From assembly GCF_040655075.1 (NCBI RefSeq), contig NZ_JBFAJC010000008.1, positions 124,001 to 188,000 on the forward strand: 64,000 nucleotides of DNA. The letters are read 5' to 3'. Positions 32,480 through 42,186 of the stretch are shown here, in pieces. This DNA comes from Actinoallomurus sp040655075 (lineage in GTDB: Bacteria > Actinomycetota > Actinomycetes > Streptosporangiales > Streptosporangiaceae). A model generated the notes under the pieces. It did no database searches. It saw only the letters and a program-made list of their open reading frames with translations, and was not told the DNA's origin. Each line of letters starts with the position of its first letter. Within the stretch, counting starts at the first letter, position 1. Position numbers and translations under genes: made by a program.

Positions 32480-35353
32480 TCAGCGGGGGGAGGGGGAGGG
32501 AACGTCGGACACCGGCACGCCGCCGCGCTCGTTGTCGAGCGCGACCAGGCTCACCGGTGCGGGCGTCGCGTCGGTACGGGCGACGACCGCGAGGGCGAGG
32601 GTGTTGCGGCCGTGCTGCCGGAGCAGGCCGGCGGGCAGCGTGAAGTCGGTCTGCGGTCCGATGTCGCCGCCGTACTGGCCGAGGTTCCAGCCGTTGAGGA
32701 AGATCTGGACGCGGTAGCCCTTGCCGACCGGGCCGCCGAAGCGCAGGACGATCGGCACGTCCTGGCCCTTCGGCAGGTCGAGGCGGAAGGAGGTGCGCTG
32801 CCAGGTCACGCCGGGCGCGACCTGGGAAGCGTTGCCCGCCGCCCAGGACCGGTCGTCGTAGGCGGGCAGGTGCCAGCCCGCGCGCTCGCCGTACAGGCCG
32901 CCGTTGTTCAGCGGGCCGCGCGTCCGGTCGACCAGGTTCTCACCGCCCCGGGTGCCCTGGATCTTCCAGGAGATCGGGGCGGTCGAGCCCTCGACGGAAG
33001 CGCCGTACAGGCCGCGCGGCTGCTTGAACCGGTTGTCGTCGGCGATCCAGTCGTCGTTGTGGCCCTGGTTCTCCACGAGCACCGACAGGACGGCCGGCTG
33101 CCCGGCCTTCACCAGGCCCGCCGGGATCGTGAAGTCACCACGACCCGGGTCGGGGTTGACCGGCGAGTCGGAGTCGGCCTGGACGCCGCCCATGGCCGAG
33201 CCGAGGTACCGGCCGTTCAGCCAGACGAGGTAGGAGCCCCGCTTGCCGGTGAAGGCGTTCAGCGACACCTTCGTCTCCCCGCCGGTGCCGGTGAACCGGC
33301 CGCGGTACCACACGTCGCCGTAGTGGTAGCCGTAGTCGTCGGCGTACAACACGGTCGGGGTCTTCGGCTTCAGCGGGCTCTCGGTCGTCGTCTTCGACGC
33401 GTTCACCCAGCCGGAGTCGTCGAAGCCAGGCTGCGCCTCGGGCGCTTCCGTCTTCGACCGCCAGCCGGTCAGCGCGGGCAGGTGGACGGCCTGCGGGCCG
33501 GGCAGCGTGCCGAGCAGCGACCCGCTCGCGGTCACCCGCGTCCGTACCGGCGAGCCGTTCACGACGAGGTCGCGGGCGTCGGCGAACACCTCGACGTCCT
33601 CGGCCTTGGCGGTGTCGGCGCGCAGGTACGCGGTTGCCCCGGCCACGGTGGCGGAGCGGACGAGCGACGTGCCGCGCACGAGCGCCGGACCGGCCTGCCA
33701 GAACTTCGCCGCCTCGGCGTCGGTGCCGAGCAGGAGCAGCAGCGGACGGCGTCCGCCACCGCTGATCAGCACCCGGGCGAGCCCGGAGTGGGTGTAGTCG
33801 AGCCGCAGGTCACTACCTGAGTACGAGGCCTTCACCGAACCGGCGAGGACCTTCACTGTCGGCTGGGAGGAGTAGCGCAACACCGTGGAGCCCTGCGTGC
33901 CGTCGGTGCCGTACAGCACCGCGACGTCCCGGCCGCTTACCGTCGTGTGGGTCATGAGCTCGGAGTTCGACCAGACGAGCCGCTGGCCGCCCAGGTCGTA
34001 CCCGGCGATCAGCACCTTGGCGTCCCGGCCCTTGACCCGTACCGGCACGGAGTAGCGGCCGTCCGGCGTGGTCCAGTCGAGCGTGGCCGAGTCGTCGGTG
34101 GTCGCGGCGTGGTCACTGTGCCGGACCAGCACGAACTGCGTGTGCGTGTCCGGGTTGGCCCGCGCGACCGTCTCGATCGCCTTGTCCGAGGACGCCGGAG
34201 CGGTGACCGGGTCGGTCTTGGTCAGCGGCGCGACCGAGCTCAGGAAGAGGTTCTGCCGCTTGAACTCGTCGTACTTGTCGCTCAGCAGCCGGTTCTCGGT
34301 GATCGCCGAGCCGTAGTCGTAGGAGGTGTAGACGTCGTTCGGCTGGGCCAGCCAGCCCCAGTTGGTGCCGCCGAAGCCCATGTAGTAGTTGAACGCCGTC
34401 GCGCCGGACGAGATGAGGTTCGACTTGTAGAAGAACTTCATGAACTTCGGGCCGGTCAGCTCCCGGCACTTGTCCATGCCCGCGTTGTCCGGGTCGATCG
34501 AGCCGCCCTGGTACTCCGCGGCGAACACCGGGGTGTCGTCGCGCAGCCGCTCGGTCAGGCCCGCGCCCCACGGCCCCCAGCTCGTGTCGGCGTTGGCACA
34601 GTCGAAGCCCTGCGGGTAGTCGTCCACGCCCGGGATCTGCACCGCGCCCTGCCCGGACGCCCACGTGGAGGTCCACGAGGCGGCGTCGCAGCAGTCGTTG
34701 GTCATCGTCGGCACGTCGATGCCGTCGGCGCGCGCCTTCTTCTGGATGTCCTCCATGTACGCCGCGTCGGTGTTCATGGCGTACTCGTTCTCGACGTTGT
34801 AGAGGATCACCGAGCCGCCGCGCGTTATCTGGTGCGGCGCGATGATCTTGTTGATGTGGCCGAGCCAGTCGCGGTACGCGGCGGTGTAGCCGGGCGCGCT
34901 GCTCCGGGCCCGTCCGGGCACGTTCTTCAGCCAGGCGGGGAAGCCGCCGCCGGTGGTCTCGGCGTTGATGTACGGCCCCGGGCGCGCGATGACGTACAGG
35001 CCGGCCTGCTGGGCGATGGTCAGCAGGCGGTTCACGTCACGGACGCCGGTGAAGTCGTACACCCCGGCCTTGGGCGAGTGGTACGCCCAGTCGAAGTACA
35101 GCGAGACGGTGTTGAACCCCGCCGCCTTGTACTTCTCCAGCACGTCGCGCCACAGGTCGGGGCTGGGCAGCCGGTAGTAGTGGAACTCGGCGGACCGCAG
35201 CAGCACGCGCTGTCCGTCGATCGAGACGGAGTAGTGGTCGTACGTCACCCGGTGCCTGGGCGCGGCGGCCGCGCTCGGCGGGGAGACGGGGGACACCGCG
35301 AGCGCGAGCGACGCGATGACGGCGGTGAGGAATGCGAGGAGTCTGACTTTCAC
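32480..35353 (-). CDS. GH35 beta-galactosidase, exported
   Basis: A 957-residue protein with a Sec signal (residues ~1-30, LLAFLTAVIASLALAVSPV). The GH35 barrel (~35-360) has HYYRLPSPDLWRDVLEKYKA, the acid/base Glu190 in NVENEYA, and a candidate nucleophile Glu280 in FAAEYQGG. Several C-terminal beta domains follow, including two jelly-roll-like modules (SYLVWLNGRYLGSAMGG, YRVQIFLNGWNLGQYGGDIG). GH35 enzymes release terminal beta-galactose from plant polysaccharides such as xyloglucan. It lies between GH29 and GH3 on one strand. Confidence 0.93.
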   Translation of the reverse strand: MKVRLLAFLTAVIASLALAVSPVSPPSAAAAPRHRVTYDHYSVSIDGQRVLLRSAEFHYYRLPSPDLWRDVLEKYKAAGFNTVSLYFDWAYHSPKAGVYDFTGVRDVNRLLTIAQQAGLYVIARPGPYINAETTGGGFPAWLKNVPGRARSSAPGYTAAYRDWLGHINKIIAPHQITRGGSVILYNVENEYAMNTDAAYMEDIQKKARADGIDVPTMTNDCCDAASWTSTWASGQGAVQIPGVDDYPQGFDCANADTSWGPWGAGLTERLRDDTPVFAAEYQGGSIDPDNAGMDKCRELTGPKFMKFFYKSNLISSGATAFNYYMGFGGTNWGWLAQPNDVYTSYDYGSAITENRLLSDKYDEFKRQNLFLSSVAPLTKTDPVTAPASSDKAIETVARANPDTHTQFVLVRHSDHAATTDDSATLDWTTPDGRYSVPVRVKGRDAKVLIAGYDLGGQRLVWSNSELMTHTTVSGRDVAVLYGTDGTQGSTVLRYSSQPTVKVLAGSVKASYSGSDLRLDYTHSGLARVLISGGGRRPLLLLLGTDAEAAKFWQAGPALVRGTSLVRSATVAGATAYLRADTAKAEDVEVFADARDLVVNGSPVRTRVTASGSLLGTLPGPQAVHLPALTGWRSKTEAPEAQPGFDDSGWVNASKTTTESPLKPKTPTVLYADDYGYHYGDVWYRGRFTGTGGETKVSLNAFTGKRGSYLVWLNGRYLGSAMGGVQADSDSPVNPDPGRGDFTIPAGLVKAGQPAVLSVLVENQGHNDDWIADDNRFKQPRGLYGASVEGSTAPISWKIQGTRGGENLVDRTRGPLNNGGLYGERAGWHLPAYDDRSWAAGNASQVAPGVTWQRTSFRLDLPKGQDVPIVLRFGGPVGKGYRVQIFLNGWNLGQYGGDIGPQTDFTLPAGLLRQHGRNTLALAVVARTDATPAPVSLVALDNERGGVPVSDVPSPSPR

Positions 35354-35463
35354 GAGCCGGGCCTCCGGTGGCGGTGGTAAAGCCGGAAACGGACGGTCCC
35401 CCGATGGACGGGACGCCCCGCCCCGCGTTCCTGGGGCTGGGACGGGGCGCCCCCGCTGGTGGC

Positions 35464-35492
35464 GGCCGCCGCCCCGGACGGGGGCGGCGGCC
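35464..35492 (-). terminator. GC-rich hairpin downstream of GH3 gene
   Basis: GGCCGCCGCCCC (35464-35475) and GGGGCGGCGGCC (35481-35492) form a perfect 12-bp stem with a 5-nt loop, starting 8 bp after the GH3 stop. It lies in the 146-bp gap before GH35, which therefore may have its own promoter. Confidence 0.65.
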
Positions 35493-35499
35493 GGGCTCG

Positions 35500-38460
35500 C
35501 TACTTCAGCGAGAAGGTGCTGACCCGAAGGTCGCCGTGGAACACCAGGTAGACGTCGTGGCGGCCCGTCGCGCCGTGCAGTGCGGCGGTCGTGGTCGCGT
35601 ACTTATAGACGTCTCCGGTGCTGGACACCGTCGCGGTGCCGGCGAGCGGACCGGTGGGCGAGTCGAGACGGACCTCGATCGAGCCGTCGCCGGTGCTCGC
35701 CTTGGCGGCCGAGGCGGTGAAGGTCGCCGCGCCCGAGCCGAGCGACGCGCGGGCGAACTTGATCCAGTCGCCGTCGGCCGCGCCGACCGCGTCCCCGCGC
35801 ACCTTCGTCTCGTCGACGAGGCGCACGCCCTTGTAGTCGTCGAAGTCGACGGCACGGGTCTGGACGGCGAGATTCCGCGCGGGAATGGTCTCGCCCTGGA
35901 CGCGCACGCTGGACCGCTGCCGGATGTCGGCCGAGGACGAGCCGACGAGCACGTCGTACGTGCTCGTCTCCACGACGTTCTTGTCCCGGGTGACGTCCCA
36001 GTGTGCCAGGTCGGACGCGTTGAACGTCAGCCGTGCCGTCGTGGTCTGCCCGGGGGCCAGGTGCACCCGCTGGAACGCGCGCAGCTGCTTGACCGGCTGC
36101 TTGTCGCGCGAGGTCCGCTGGTGGGTGTAGAGCTGGACGACCTCGTCACCGGCGCGCTTGCCGGTGTTGGTGACCTGGACGGTCGCGGTGACCTGCCCGC
36201 CCGCCCTGCTCACGTGGAGCCCGCTGTAGCGGAAGTTCGTGTACGACAGGCCGTAGCCGAACGGGTAGAGCGTCTGGCCCTTGTAGTACAGGTAGGTGCG
36301 GTCCGACTTGATGATGTCGTAGTCGAGGATGTCGGGCAGACCGTTCTCCGAGCGGTACCACGTCTGGGTGAGCCGCCCGGCCGGGTTGCTGTCGCCGAAG
36401 AGGGTGTCGGCGAGGGCGTGACCGGTCTCCGCGCCGGCGTGCGTCGTCCACAGGATCGCCGGGACGTTCTCCTGCTCCCAGTTGAGCGTGGTCGGGTAGC
36501 TGTTCTCCACGACCAGGACCGTGTTCGGGTTGGCCGCCCGCACCGCCTTGATCAGGTTCTCCTGGCTCTCGGCGAGGGCCATCGTCGTACGGTCGTGCGC
36601 CTCCCGGCCGTTGATGAACGGCATGCTGCCGACCACCACGACCGCCGCGTCCGCGCCCTTGACGGCCTTGACCGCCTCGTCCGCGCCGCTGCTGATCGTG
36701 TCCTTGCTGAAGTGGGAGGCCTCGTCCTTCGTGGCCAGCACGAGCGTGCCGTCGTCGGACGCCTTGAGGTACTTCTTGTCGCCGAACCACGACTCGTCGG
36801 CCTCGTAGCCGGAGTAGCGGAGCAGATAGCCGCCGTCGTCCTGCTTCTCAAGCGAGAACATCTGCTGGACGAACCAGCCGTTCGGCTGGTCCTGGTCGTT
36901 GACCATGGTGTCGCCCCAGTTGTACCGGCCGGCGTACTTGCCGTTGGCGACGCTGCGCAGGGTGAGCTTGCCCTGGCCCCAGTCGAACGCGTCGAACTGG
37001 GTCGTGGTGTCGGCGCTGGTGGCGCTCTCCTTCAGCGCGGCCCCAGACGCCCCGGTCCCGGCGGTGATGTACTTGCCGGTCTTGGTGTCCTTGAGCGCGA
37101 TCCGGTCGGCCGCCTCGCTGTCGGTGACGGTGCCGCCCGCGCCGAGGCGCTGCTTGATCCCGTCGAGCGGGGTGACCTTGTACGGCAGGGAGCCGGAGTA
37201 CCAGTCGGTGTAGAGGGTCTTCTCCAGCGGGCCGACCACCGCGACCTTCTTGGTCTTCGCGGCGTCCAGCGGCAGGGCGTTCCCGGAGTTCTTCAGCAGC
37301 ACGGCGGCTTGGTCGGCGGTCTGCCGGGCCAGCGCCTGGTTGGCGGGGCTGTTGATGACCGACTTGCCGATCTTGGCGTACGGGCCGCCGTCGGGGTCGA
37401 AGTCGCCGAGCCGGACGCGCAGGCTCAGGATGTGCGACACGGCGGTGTCCAGGTCGGACTGCTTGAGCAGGCCCTGCGACAGCGCGGACTTGACCGCGGC
37501 GGTGGTCGGGCCGGCGTTGGTGTCGTCGACCGTGAAGCTGTCCAGGCCGGCCTTGATGAGCGCGGCGTCGGCCTCCGGCTGGGTGGCGTAGTACTTCTCG
37601 CTGCCGGTCAGGTTGTTCGGCGCGCCGGCGTCGGTGACGTTGAGCAGGTCACGTTTGGTCCATTTGCGGACTACGTCGTTCAGGTCGGGGTTGACGGTGT
37701 TGGGCCGCCCGTTGACCAGGTTGTACGACGCCATCACGCCCGTCGCCGCGTCCGCGGAGATGGCGGGGGAGAAGGCCTTCTCGTCGTACTCGTTCTTCAC
37801 CCGGGGGCGCAGGTCCGACGAGGTGGTGTCGCGGTTCACCTCGTTGTTGTTGGCGAGGTAGTGCTTGAGGACGGGCGCGGCCTTGAGGTGGTCCTTGTCG
37901 GGTCCCTCGATGCCGGAGCCGTACGCCGTGGAGATCGCACCGGTGAGGTACGGGTCCTCGGAGTAGCCCTCCTCGTTGCGGCCCCAGCGCGGGTCGCGCA
38001 GCAGGTTGACGACCGGCGCCCAGAGCTGGAGCCCCCACACGTCGGGGTTGACGGAGTTGAAGCCCCGCGCCTCGTCGCCGACGGCGGAGCCGACCTTCTT
38101 GATGAGCGCCGGGTTCCATGTCGATGCCAGGCCGATGGCCTGCGGGAACACCGTGCCGTTCGCGGTGACGACGGCGCCGTTGTTGTGGATGTCGGTGGAC
38201 CACGCGACGCCGTGCAGCCCCTCGGTGCCGGTCTTGAACGGCTTGATCCCGAGCCGGGGGATGGCTGGCTCGTACTGGTGCAGGAGAGAGATCTTCTCGT
38301 CGACGGTCAGCCGTTTGAGCAGGTCGTCGACGCGGGTCTTGAGAGGCAGGCGGGGGTTCTGGAAGGGATAGGTCTCTTTGGCATGGGCCGGACCGGTCAG
38401 CCCGAGCGAGGCCACCATGGCCACGCCGAGCATCACGGATATCCGGGGTCGGAATCTCAC
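35500..38460 (-). CDS. GH3 beta-glucosidase/beta-xylosidase with inserted fascin-like and terminal CBM6-like modules, exported
   Basis: A 986-residue protein. Signal peptide 1-27. GH3 N-domain ~35-375 has LRDPRWGRNEEGYSEDP, KHYLANNNEVNR and the nucleophile Asp277 in VTDAGA. The second GH3 domain is interrupted by a ~130-residue beta-trefoil-like insert (RIALKDTKTGKYITAGTGAS, GKYAGRYNWGDT), then resumes (VVVVGSMPFINGREAHDRTT). A Fn3-like domain (GDEVVQLYTHQRTSRDKQPV) and a C-terminal carbohydrate-binding module (AVDFDDYKGVRLVDETKV) follow. A LacI-type operator lies 20 bp upstream of the start, so it is part of the regulon. Confidence 0.93.
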   Translation of the reverse strand: MRFRPRISVMLGVAMVASLGLTGPAHAKETYPFQNPRLPLKTRVDDLLKRLTVDEKISLLHQYEPAIPRLGIKPFKTGTEGLHGVAWSTDIHNNGAVVTANGTVFPQAIGLASTWNPALIKKVGSAVGDEARGFNSVNPDVWGLQLWAPVVNLLRDPRWGRNEEGYSEDPYLTGAISTAYGSGIEGPDKDHLKAAPVLKHYLANNNEVNRDTTSSDLRPRVKNEYDEKAFSPAISADAATGVMASYNLVNGRPNTVNPDLNDVVRKWTKRDLLNVTDAGAPNNLTGSEKYYATQPEADAALIKAGLDSFTVDDTNAGPTTAAVKSALSQGLLKQSDLDTAVSHILSLRVRLGDFDPDGGPYAKIGKSVINSPANQALARQTADQAAVLLKNSGNALPLDAAKTKKVAVVGPLEKTLYTDWYSGSLPYKVTPLDGIKQRLGAGGTVTDSEAADRIALKDTKTGKYITAGTGASGAALKESATSADTTTQFDAFDWGQGKLTLRSVANGKYAGRYNWGDTMVNDQDQPNGWFVQQMFSLEKQDDGGYLLRYSGYEADESWFGDKKYLKASDDGTLVLATKDEASHFSKDTISSGADEAVKAVKGADAAVVVVGSMPFINGREAHDRTTMALAESQENLIKAVRAANPNTVLVVENSYPTTLNWEQENVPAILWTTHAGAETGHALADTLFGDSNPAGRLTQTWYRSENGLPDILDYDIIKSDRTYLYYKGQTLYPFGYGLSYTNFRYSGLHVSRAGGQVTATVQVTNTGKRAGDEVVQLYTHQRTSRDKQPVKQLRAFQRVHLAPGQTTTARLTFNASDLAHWDVTRDKNVVETSTYDVLVGSSSADIRQRSSVRVQGETIPARNLAVQTRAVDFDDYKGVRLVDETKVRGDAVGAADGDWIKFARASLGSGAATFTASAAKASTGDGSIEVRLDSPTGPLAGTATVSSTGDVYKYATTTAALHGATGRHDVYLVFHGDLRVSTFSLK

Positions 38461-38480
38461 TAGCTACGACCTCCTGTTAG

Positions 38481-38494
38481 TCGAAGCGCTTCGA
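38481..38494. promoter_or_regulatory. LacI-type operator upstream of GH3 gene
   Basis: TCGAAGCGCTTCGA is a perfect 14-bp palindrome with the central CG step typical of LacI-family sites. It is identical to the site before lacI (46506) and one base different from the site before the binding-protein gene (45452). Confidence 0.85.
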
Positions 38495-38524
38495 CAATGG
38501 TGCCCCCGAAGAACAGTGGTGGCC

Positions 38525-39862
38525 TTACGGCCGTGGACCCTCAGGCGAGTCCGCGATGACGTCGCGGAACCAGTGCGCGCTGTCCTTCCAGGTGCGCTTC
38601 TGGGTCGCGTAGTCGACGTGCACGATGCCGAACCGCTTCGAATAGCCGTACGCCCACTCGAAGTTGTCCAGCAGCGACCAGACGAAGTAGCCGCGTACGT
38701 CCGCTCCGGCCTCGCGCGCCCGCCCGACCGCCGCGAAGTGGTCGCGCAGGTAGTCGATCCGGCGCTGGTCTCGCACCCGGCCGTCCGCGTCGACGTGGTC
38801 GTCGAAGGCCGCGCCGTTCTCGGTGATCATCAGCGGGACGCCGGGGTGGTCGCGGTGCACTCGAAGCAGCAGCTCGGTCAGGCCGGTCGCGTCGATCGGC
38901 CAGCCCATCTCGGTGTACGGGCCCGGCTGCCGCACGAAGTCGATGTCGTCGCAGCCCACCCACGGCGACGCCGTGCCGTCGCCGTGCCCGTCCGCGGTGT
39001 CCCGGGAGGACACGCCGTCCCAGCGCCGGACGAGCGTGGGCGAGTAGTAGTTCACTCCGAGCACCTCGAGCGGCGCCTTGGAGGTCGCCTCGTCGCCGTC
39101 CTTGACGAACGACCAGTCGGTGAGCTCCCGCGTGTCGTCGAGGAGGTCTGCGGGGTAGGCGCCGTCCAGCATCGGGCCGAGGAAGACGCGGTTGGCGACC
39201 GCGTCGACCTGACGGACGGCGTCGTCGTCCTCGCCCCGGACGTGGTGCAGGTTGAGGGTGACCGACACGTGGCCGGGCAGGACCCGCGCGGCGAGGCCGT
39301 GCGCGAGGTTGAGGTGGTGCGCGGCGGTCAGCGCCGCGACCGGGTCGGTCCGGCCGGGCGCGTGCACGCCCGAGCCGTAGCCGAGGAACGCCGAGCACCA
39401 CGGCTCGTTCAGGGTCGTCCACAGGTGGACGCGGTCGCCGAGCGCCGCGCCGATCCGCTCGGCGTACTCGGCGAACCGGTAGGCGGTGTCGCGGGCGGTC
39501 CACCCGCCGGCGTCCTCCAGCTCCTGGGGGAGGTCCCAGTGGTAGAGGGTGGCGACCGGCTTGATGCCGCGCTCGATCAGCGCGTCGACGAGCCGGGAGT
39601 AGAAGTCGATCCCGCGCTGGTCGTGGATCCGCGGCCAGGCGATGGAGAAGCGGTACGCCCCCAGGCCCAGCTCCCGCATGATCTCGACGTCCTCCGGCCA
39701 CCGGTGGTAGTGGTCGGCGGCCACGTCGCCGGTGTCGCCGTTCAGCACCCGGCCCGGCGTGTGGCTGTAGGTGTCCCAGATCGACGGCACCCGGCCGTCC
39801 TCACGCGCCGCGCCCTCGATCTGGTACGAGGCCGTCGCCGCGCCCCACAAAAACTCACTCAT
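38525..39862 (-). CDS. GH1 beta-glucosidase, cytoplasmic
   Basis: A 445-residue protein without a signal peptide. The start MSEFLWGAATASYQIEGAAR is the GH1 signature; acid/base Glu153 is in TLNEPW and nucleophile Glu348 in ITENGA. GH1 enzymes hydrolyse beta-glucosides, here presumably imported cello- or de-xylosylated oligosaccharides. The ATG 39862 overlaps the GH31 stop by 4 nt (ATGA); a long open frame continues upstream on the same frame but belongs to no gene. Last gene of the lacI-downstream operon. Confidence 0.95.
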   Translation of the reverse strand: MSEFLWGAATASYQIEGAAREDGRVPSIWDTYSHTPGRVLNGDTGDVAADHYHRWPEDVEIMRELGLGAYRFSIAWPRIHDQRGIDFYSRLVDALIERGIKPVATLYHWDLPQELEDAGGWTARDTAYRFAEYAERIGAALGDRVHLWTTLNEPWCSAFLGYGSGVHAPGRTDPVAALTAAHHLNLAHGLAARVLPGHVSVTLNLHHVRGEDDDAVRQVDAVANRVFLGPMLDGAYPADLLDDTRELTDWSFVKDGDEATSKAPLEVLGVNYYSPTLVRRWDGVSSRDTADGHGDGTASPWVGCDDIDFVRQPGPYTEMGWPIDATGLTELLLRVHRDHPGVPLMITENGAAFDDHVDADGRVRDQRRIDYLRDHFAAVGRAREAGADVRGYFVWSLLDNFEWAYGYSKRFGIVHVDYATQKRTWKDSAHWFRDVIADSPEGPRP

Positions 39863-42171
39863 GAGATCCCCCCGATGGTGACGGTGTCGCCGGTGGCCTC
39901 GACGAGGAGGCCCTGGTCGTGCTCGGCGACCGTACCGCCCTGGACGTCGCCGGACCGGACGCCGACGAGCAGCACCCGCCAGTTCGTCGCGCCCTGGGCG
40001 GTGACCGTGACCGTGTCGCCGTCCCGCGCCGTGGAGAAGGTCGCCGCGACCTCGCCGGAGGTGTCCGGGACCTCGGTGGTGACCCGCGCGCCGTCCGGCA
40101 GCGCGTACGCGTGCAAGGTGACGCCGTCGGTGTAGTCGTAGTCGGGGCGGTCCTCGACCGCGCCCACCGGGACGACCGAGCCGGGCCGGGCCAGCAGCGG
40201 GACGCTCAGGAAGTCGTGGCGCTCCCGCACCCAGCGCCCGCCGGTCACCGGCTCGCCGGTGAGGACGTGCGTCCAGGTGCCCTCGGGCACGTAGTAGGCG
40301 GTCTCGCCGTCGGCCGAGAACACCGGCGCGACCAGCAGGTCCCCGCCGAGCATGTACTGCCGGTCGAGGTGGCTCACGGCCGGGTCGTCGGGGAACTCCA
40401 CGACCATCGGGCGCATCATCGGGACGCCCTCGCCGTACGTCTCCCGCGCCGCGCCCAGGATGTACGGCATGAGCCGCGCCTTCAGCTTGGTGAAGACGCG
40501 CAGGACGTCGACGGCCTCCTCGTCGAACAGCCACGGCACCCGGTACGAGTGGCTGCCGTGCAGCCGGCTGTGCGAGGACAGCAGGCCGAACGCGATCCAC
40601 CGCTTGAACAGCGCCGGGTCGGGTGTGCCCTCGAACCCGCCGATGTCGTGGCTCCAGTAGCCGAACCCGGACATGCTCAGTGACAGCCCGCCGCGCAGGT
40701 CCTCGGCCATCGCCTCGAACGTCGACTCGCAGTCGCCGCCCCAGTGCACCGGGAACGCCTGCGACCCGGCCGTCGCCGAGCGGGCGAACACCACGGCCTC
40801 GCCCTCGCCCCGCCGCTTGCGCAGCAGCTCGAAGACGGTCTCGTTGTAGAGGTACGTGTAGTAGTTGTGCATCCGCTCGGGGTCGGAGCCGTCGAAGTAG
40901 ACGACGTCCGTGGGGATGCGCTCGCCGAAGTCGGTCTTGAAGCAGTCGACGCCCATGTCGAGCAGCGCGCCGAGCTTCGCGGCGTACCACTCGCGGGCCT
41001 CGGGGTTGGTGAAGTCGACCAGGCCCATGCCGGGCTGCCACTTGTCCCACTGCCACACGTCGCCGTTCGGCTTCTTCACGAGGAAGCCGCGCGCCCTGCC
41101 CTCCTCGAACAGCTTGGAGCGCTGCGCGATGTACGGGTTGATCCAGACGCAGATCTTCAGGCCGCGCGCCTTGAGCCGCCGCAGCATGCCCTCCGGGTCG
41201 GGGAACGTCCGCGGGTCCCACTCGAAGTCGCACCAGTGGAACTCGCGCATCCAGAAGCAGTCGAAGTGGAACACCGACAGCGGCAGGTCGCGCTCGGCCA
41301 TGCCGTCGATGAAGCTGGAGACCGTCTCCTCGTCGTACGACGTGGTGAACGACGTGGACAGCCACAGCCCGTACGACCAGGCCGGGACCCGGGCCGGGCG
41401 GCCGGTCAGCGCGGTGTACTTGCGCAGGATGTCCTTCGGCGTCGGGCCGTAGATGACGAAGTAGCGCAGCGACTGGCCCGCGACGCTGAACTGCGTGCGC
41501 GTCACGACCTCCGACGCCACCTCGTACGACACGTGGCCGGGGTGGTCGACGAAGATGCCGTAGCCCGCGTCGGTCAGGAAGAACGGGACGTTCTTGTAGG
41601 ACTGCTCGCTGGCGGTGCCGCCGTCGGCGTTCCAGACGTCGACGGTCTGGCCGTTCTTCACCAGCGGGCCGAAGCGCTCGCCCAGCCCGTACACGTGGTG
41701 GCCGACGCCGAGGTCGAGCTGCTCGCGGATGTAGTGGCGGCCGTCGCCGGTCTCCATGATGGCGGTGGTCTTCTCGCTGCCGCCGGTGAGGACCCGGCCG
41801 CCGGCGGAGAAGTCGACGCGCCAGGGCCCGGTGCGGGCGACCCGTACGGACAGCGCGCCGGAGGTCAGGACGGCGGCCTCGTCGCCGACCGCGACGTCGA
41901 CGCCGGCCTGCTCCTCGGTCAGCCGGAACCTCGGCTCGCGCGGCACCTCGCCGTCGAAGTGGGTGACGGTCACCCCGATGACGTCCGGCATGGGGGAGGT
42001 GTAGGTCAGCGTGAGCTGCGGTCCCTTGAGCAGGTCGCCCCGGTGCCGGATGTGCTGGGTCGGCGCGTAGACGCTGAGCGAGTCGGGCGCGGCCTGTACG
42101 TCGAGGACTTCGATCGGGTACGAGGCCTGCACGCCGTCCTGCAGCATCCAGTAGCCATCGGTGAACTTCAA
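39859..42171 (-). CDS. GH31 alpha-xylosidase (YicI-like), cytoplasmic
   Basis: A 770-residue protein, almost the same length as E. coli YicI (772). It begins MKFTDGYWMLQDGVQASYPI, as YicI-type enzymes do. The nucleophile Asp414 lies in FKTDFGERIP and the acid/base Asp480 in WGGD, the same relative positions as in YicI. There is no signal peptide. These enzymes remove alpha-1,6-xylose from the non-reducing end of xyloglucan oligosaccharides or isoprimeverose. It is the gene that points most strongly to xyloglucan as the substrate of this locus. It starts 16 bp after the permease stop. Confidence 0.93.
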   Translation of the reverse strand: MKFTDGYWMLQDGVQASYPIEVLDVQAAPDSLSVYAPTQHIRHRGDLLKGPQLTLTYTSPMPDVIGVTVTHFDGEVPREPRFRLTEEQAGVDVAVGDEAAVLTSGALSVRVARTGPWRVDFSAGGRVLTGGSEKTTAIMETGDGRHYIREQLDLGVGHHVYGLGERFGPLVKNGQTVDVWNADGGTASEQSYKNVPFFLTDAGYGIFVDHPGHVSYEVASEVVTRTQFSVAGQSLRYFVIYGPTPKDILRKYTALTGRPARVPAWSYGLWLSTSFTTSYDEETVSSFIDGMAERDLPLSVFHFDCFWMREFHWCDFEWDPRTFPDPEGMLRRLKARGLKICVWINPYIAQRSKLFEEGRARGFLVKKPNGDVWQWDKWQPGMGLVDFTNPEAREWYAAKLGALLDMGVDCFKTDFGERIPTDVVYFDGSDPERMHNYYTYLYNETVFELLRKRRGEGEAVVFARSATAGSQAFPVHWGGDCESTFEAMAEDLRGGLSLSMSGFGYWSHDIGGFEGTPDPALFKRWIAFGLLSSHSRLHGSHSYRVPWLFDEEAVDVLRVFTKLKARLMPYILGAARETYGEGVPMMRPMVVEFPDDPAVSHLDRQYMLGGDLLVAPVFSADGETAYYVPEGTWTHVLTGEPVTGGRWVRERHDFLSVPLLARPGSVVPVGAVEDRPDYDYTDGVTLHAYALPDGARVTTEVPDTSGEVAATFSTARDGDTVTVTAQGATNWRVLLVGVRSGDVQGGTVAEHDQGLLVEATGDTVTIGGIS

Positions 42172-42186
42172 AGAGGGGTCCTTCTC

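Noticed and set aside
35368..38463. A 1031-residue open frame on the plus strand opposite the GH3 gene
   Set aside because: It mirrors the GH3 gene; the translation is Val/Arg/Asp/Gly-rich without domains, the usual shadow of G/C-biased third positions.
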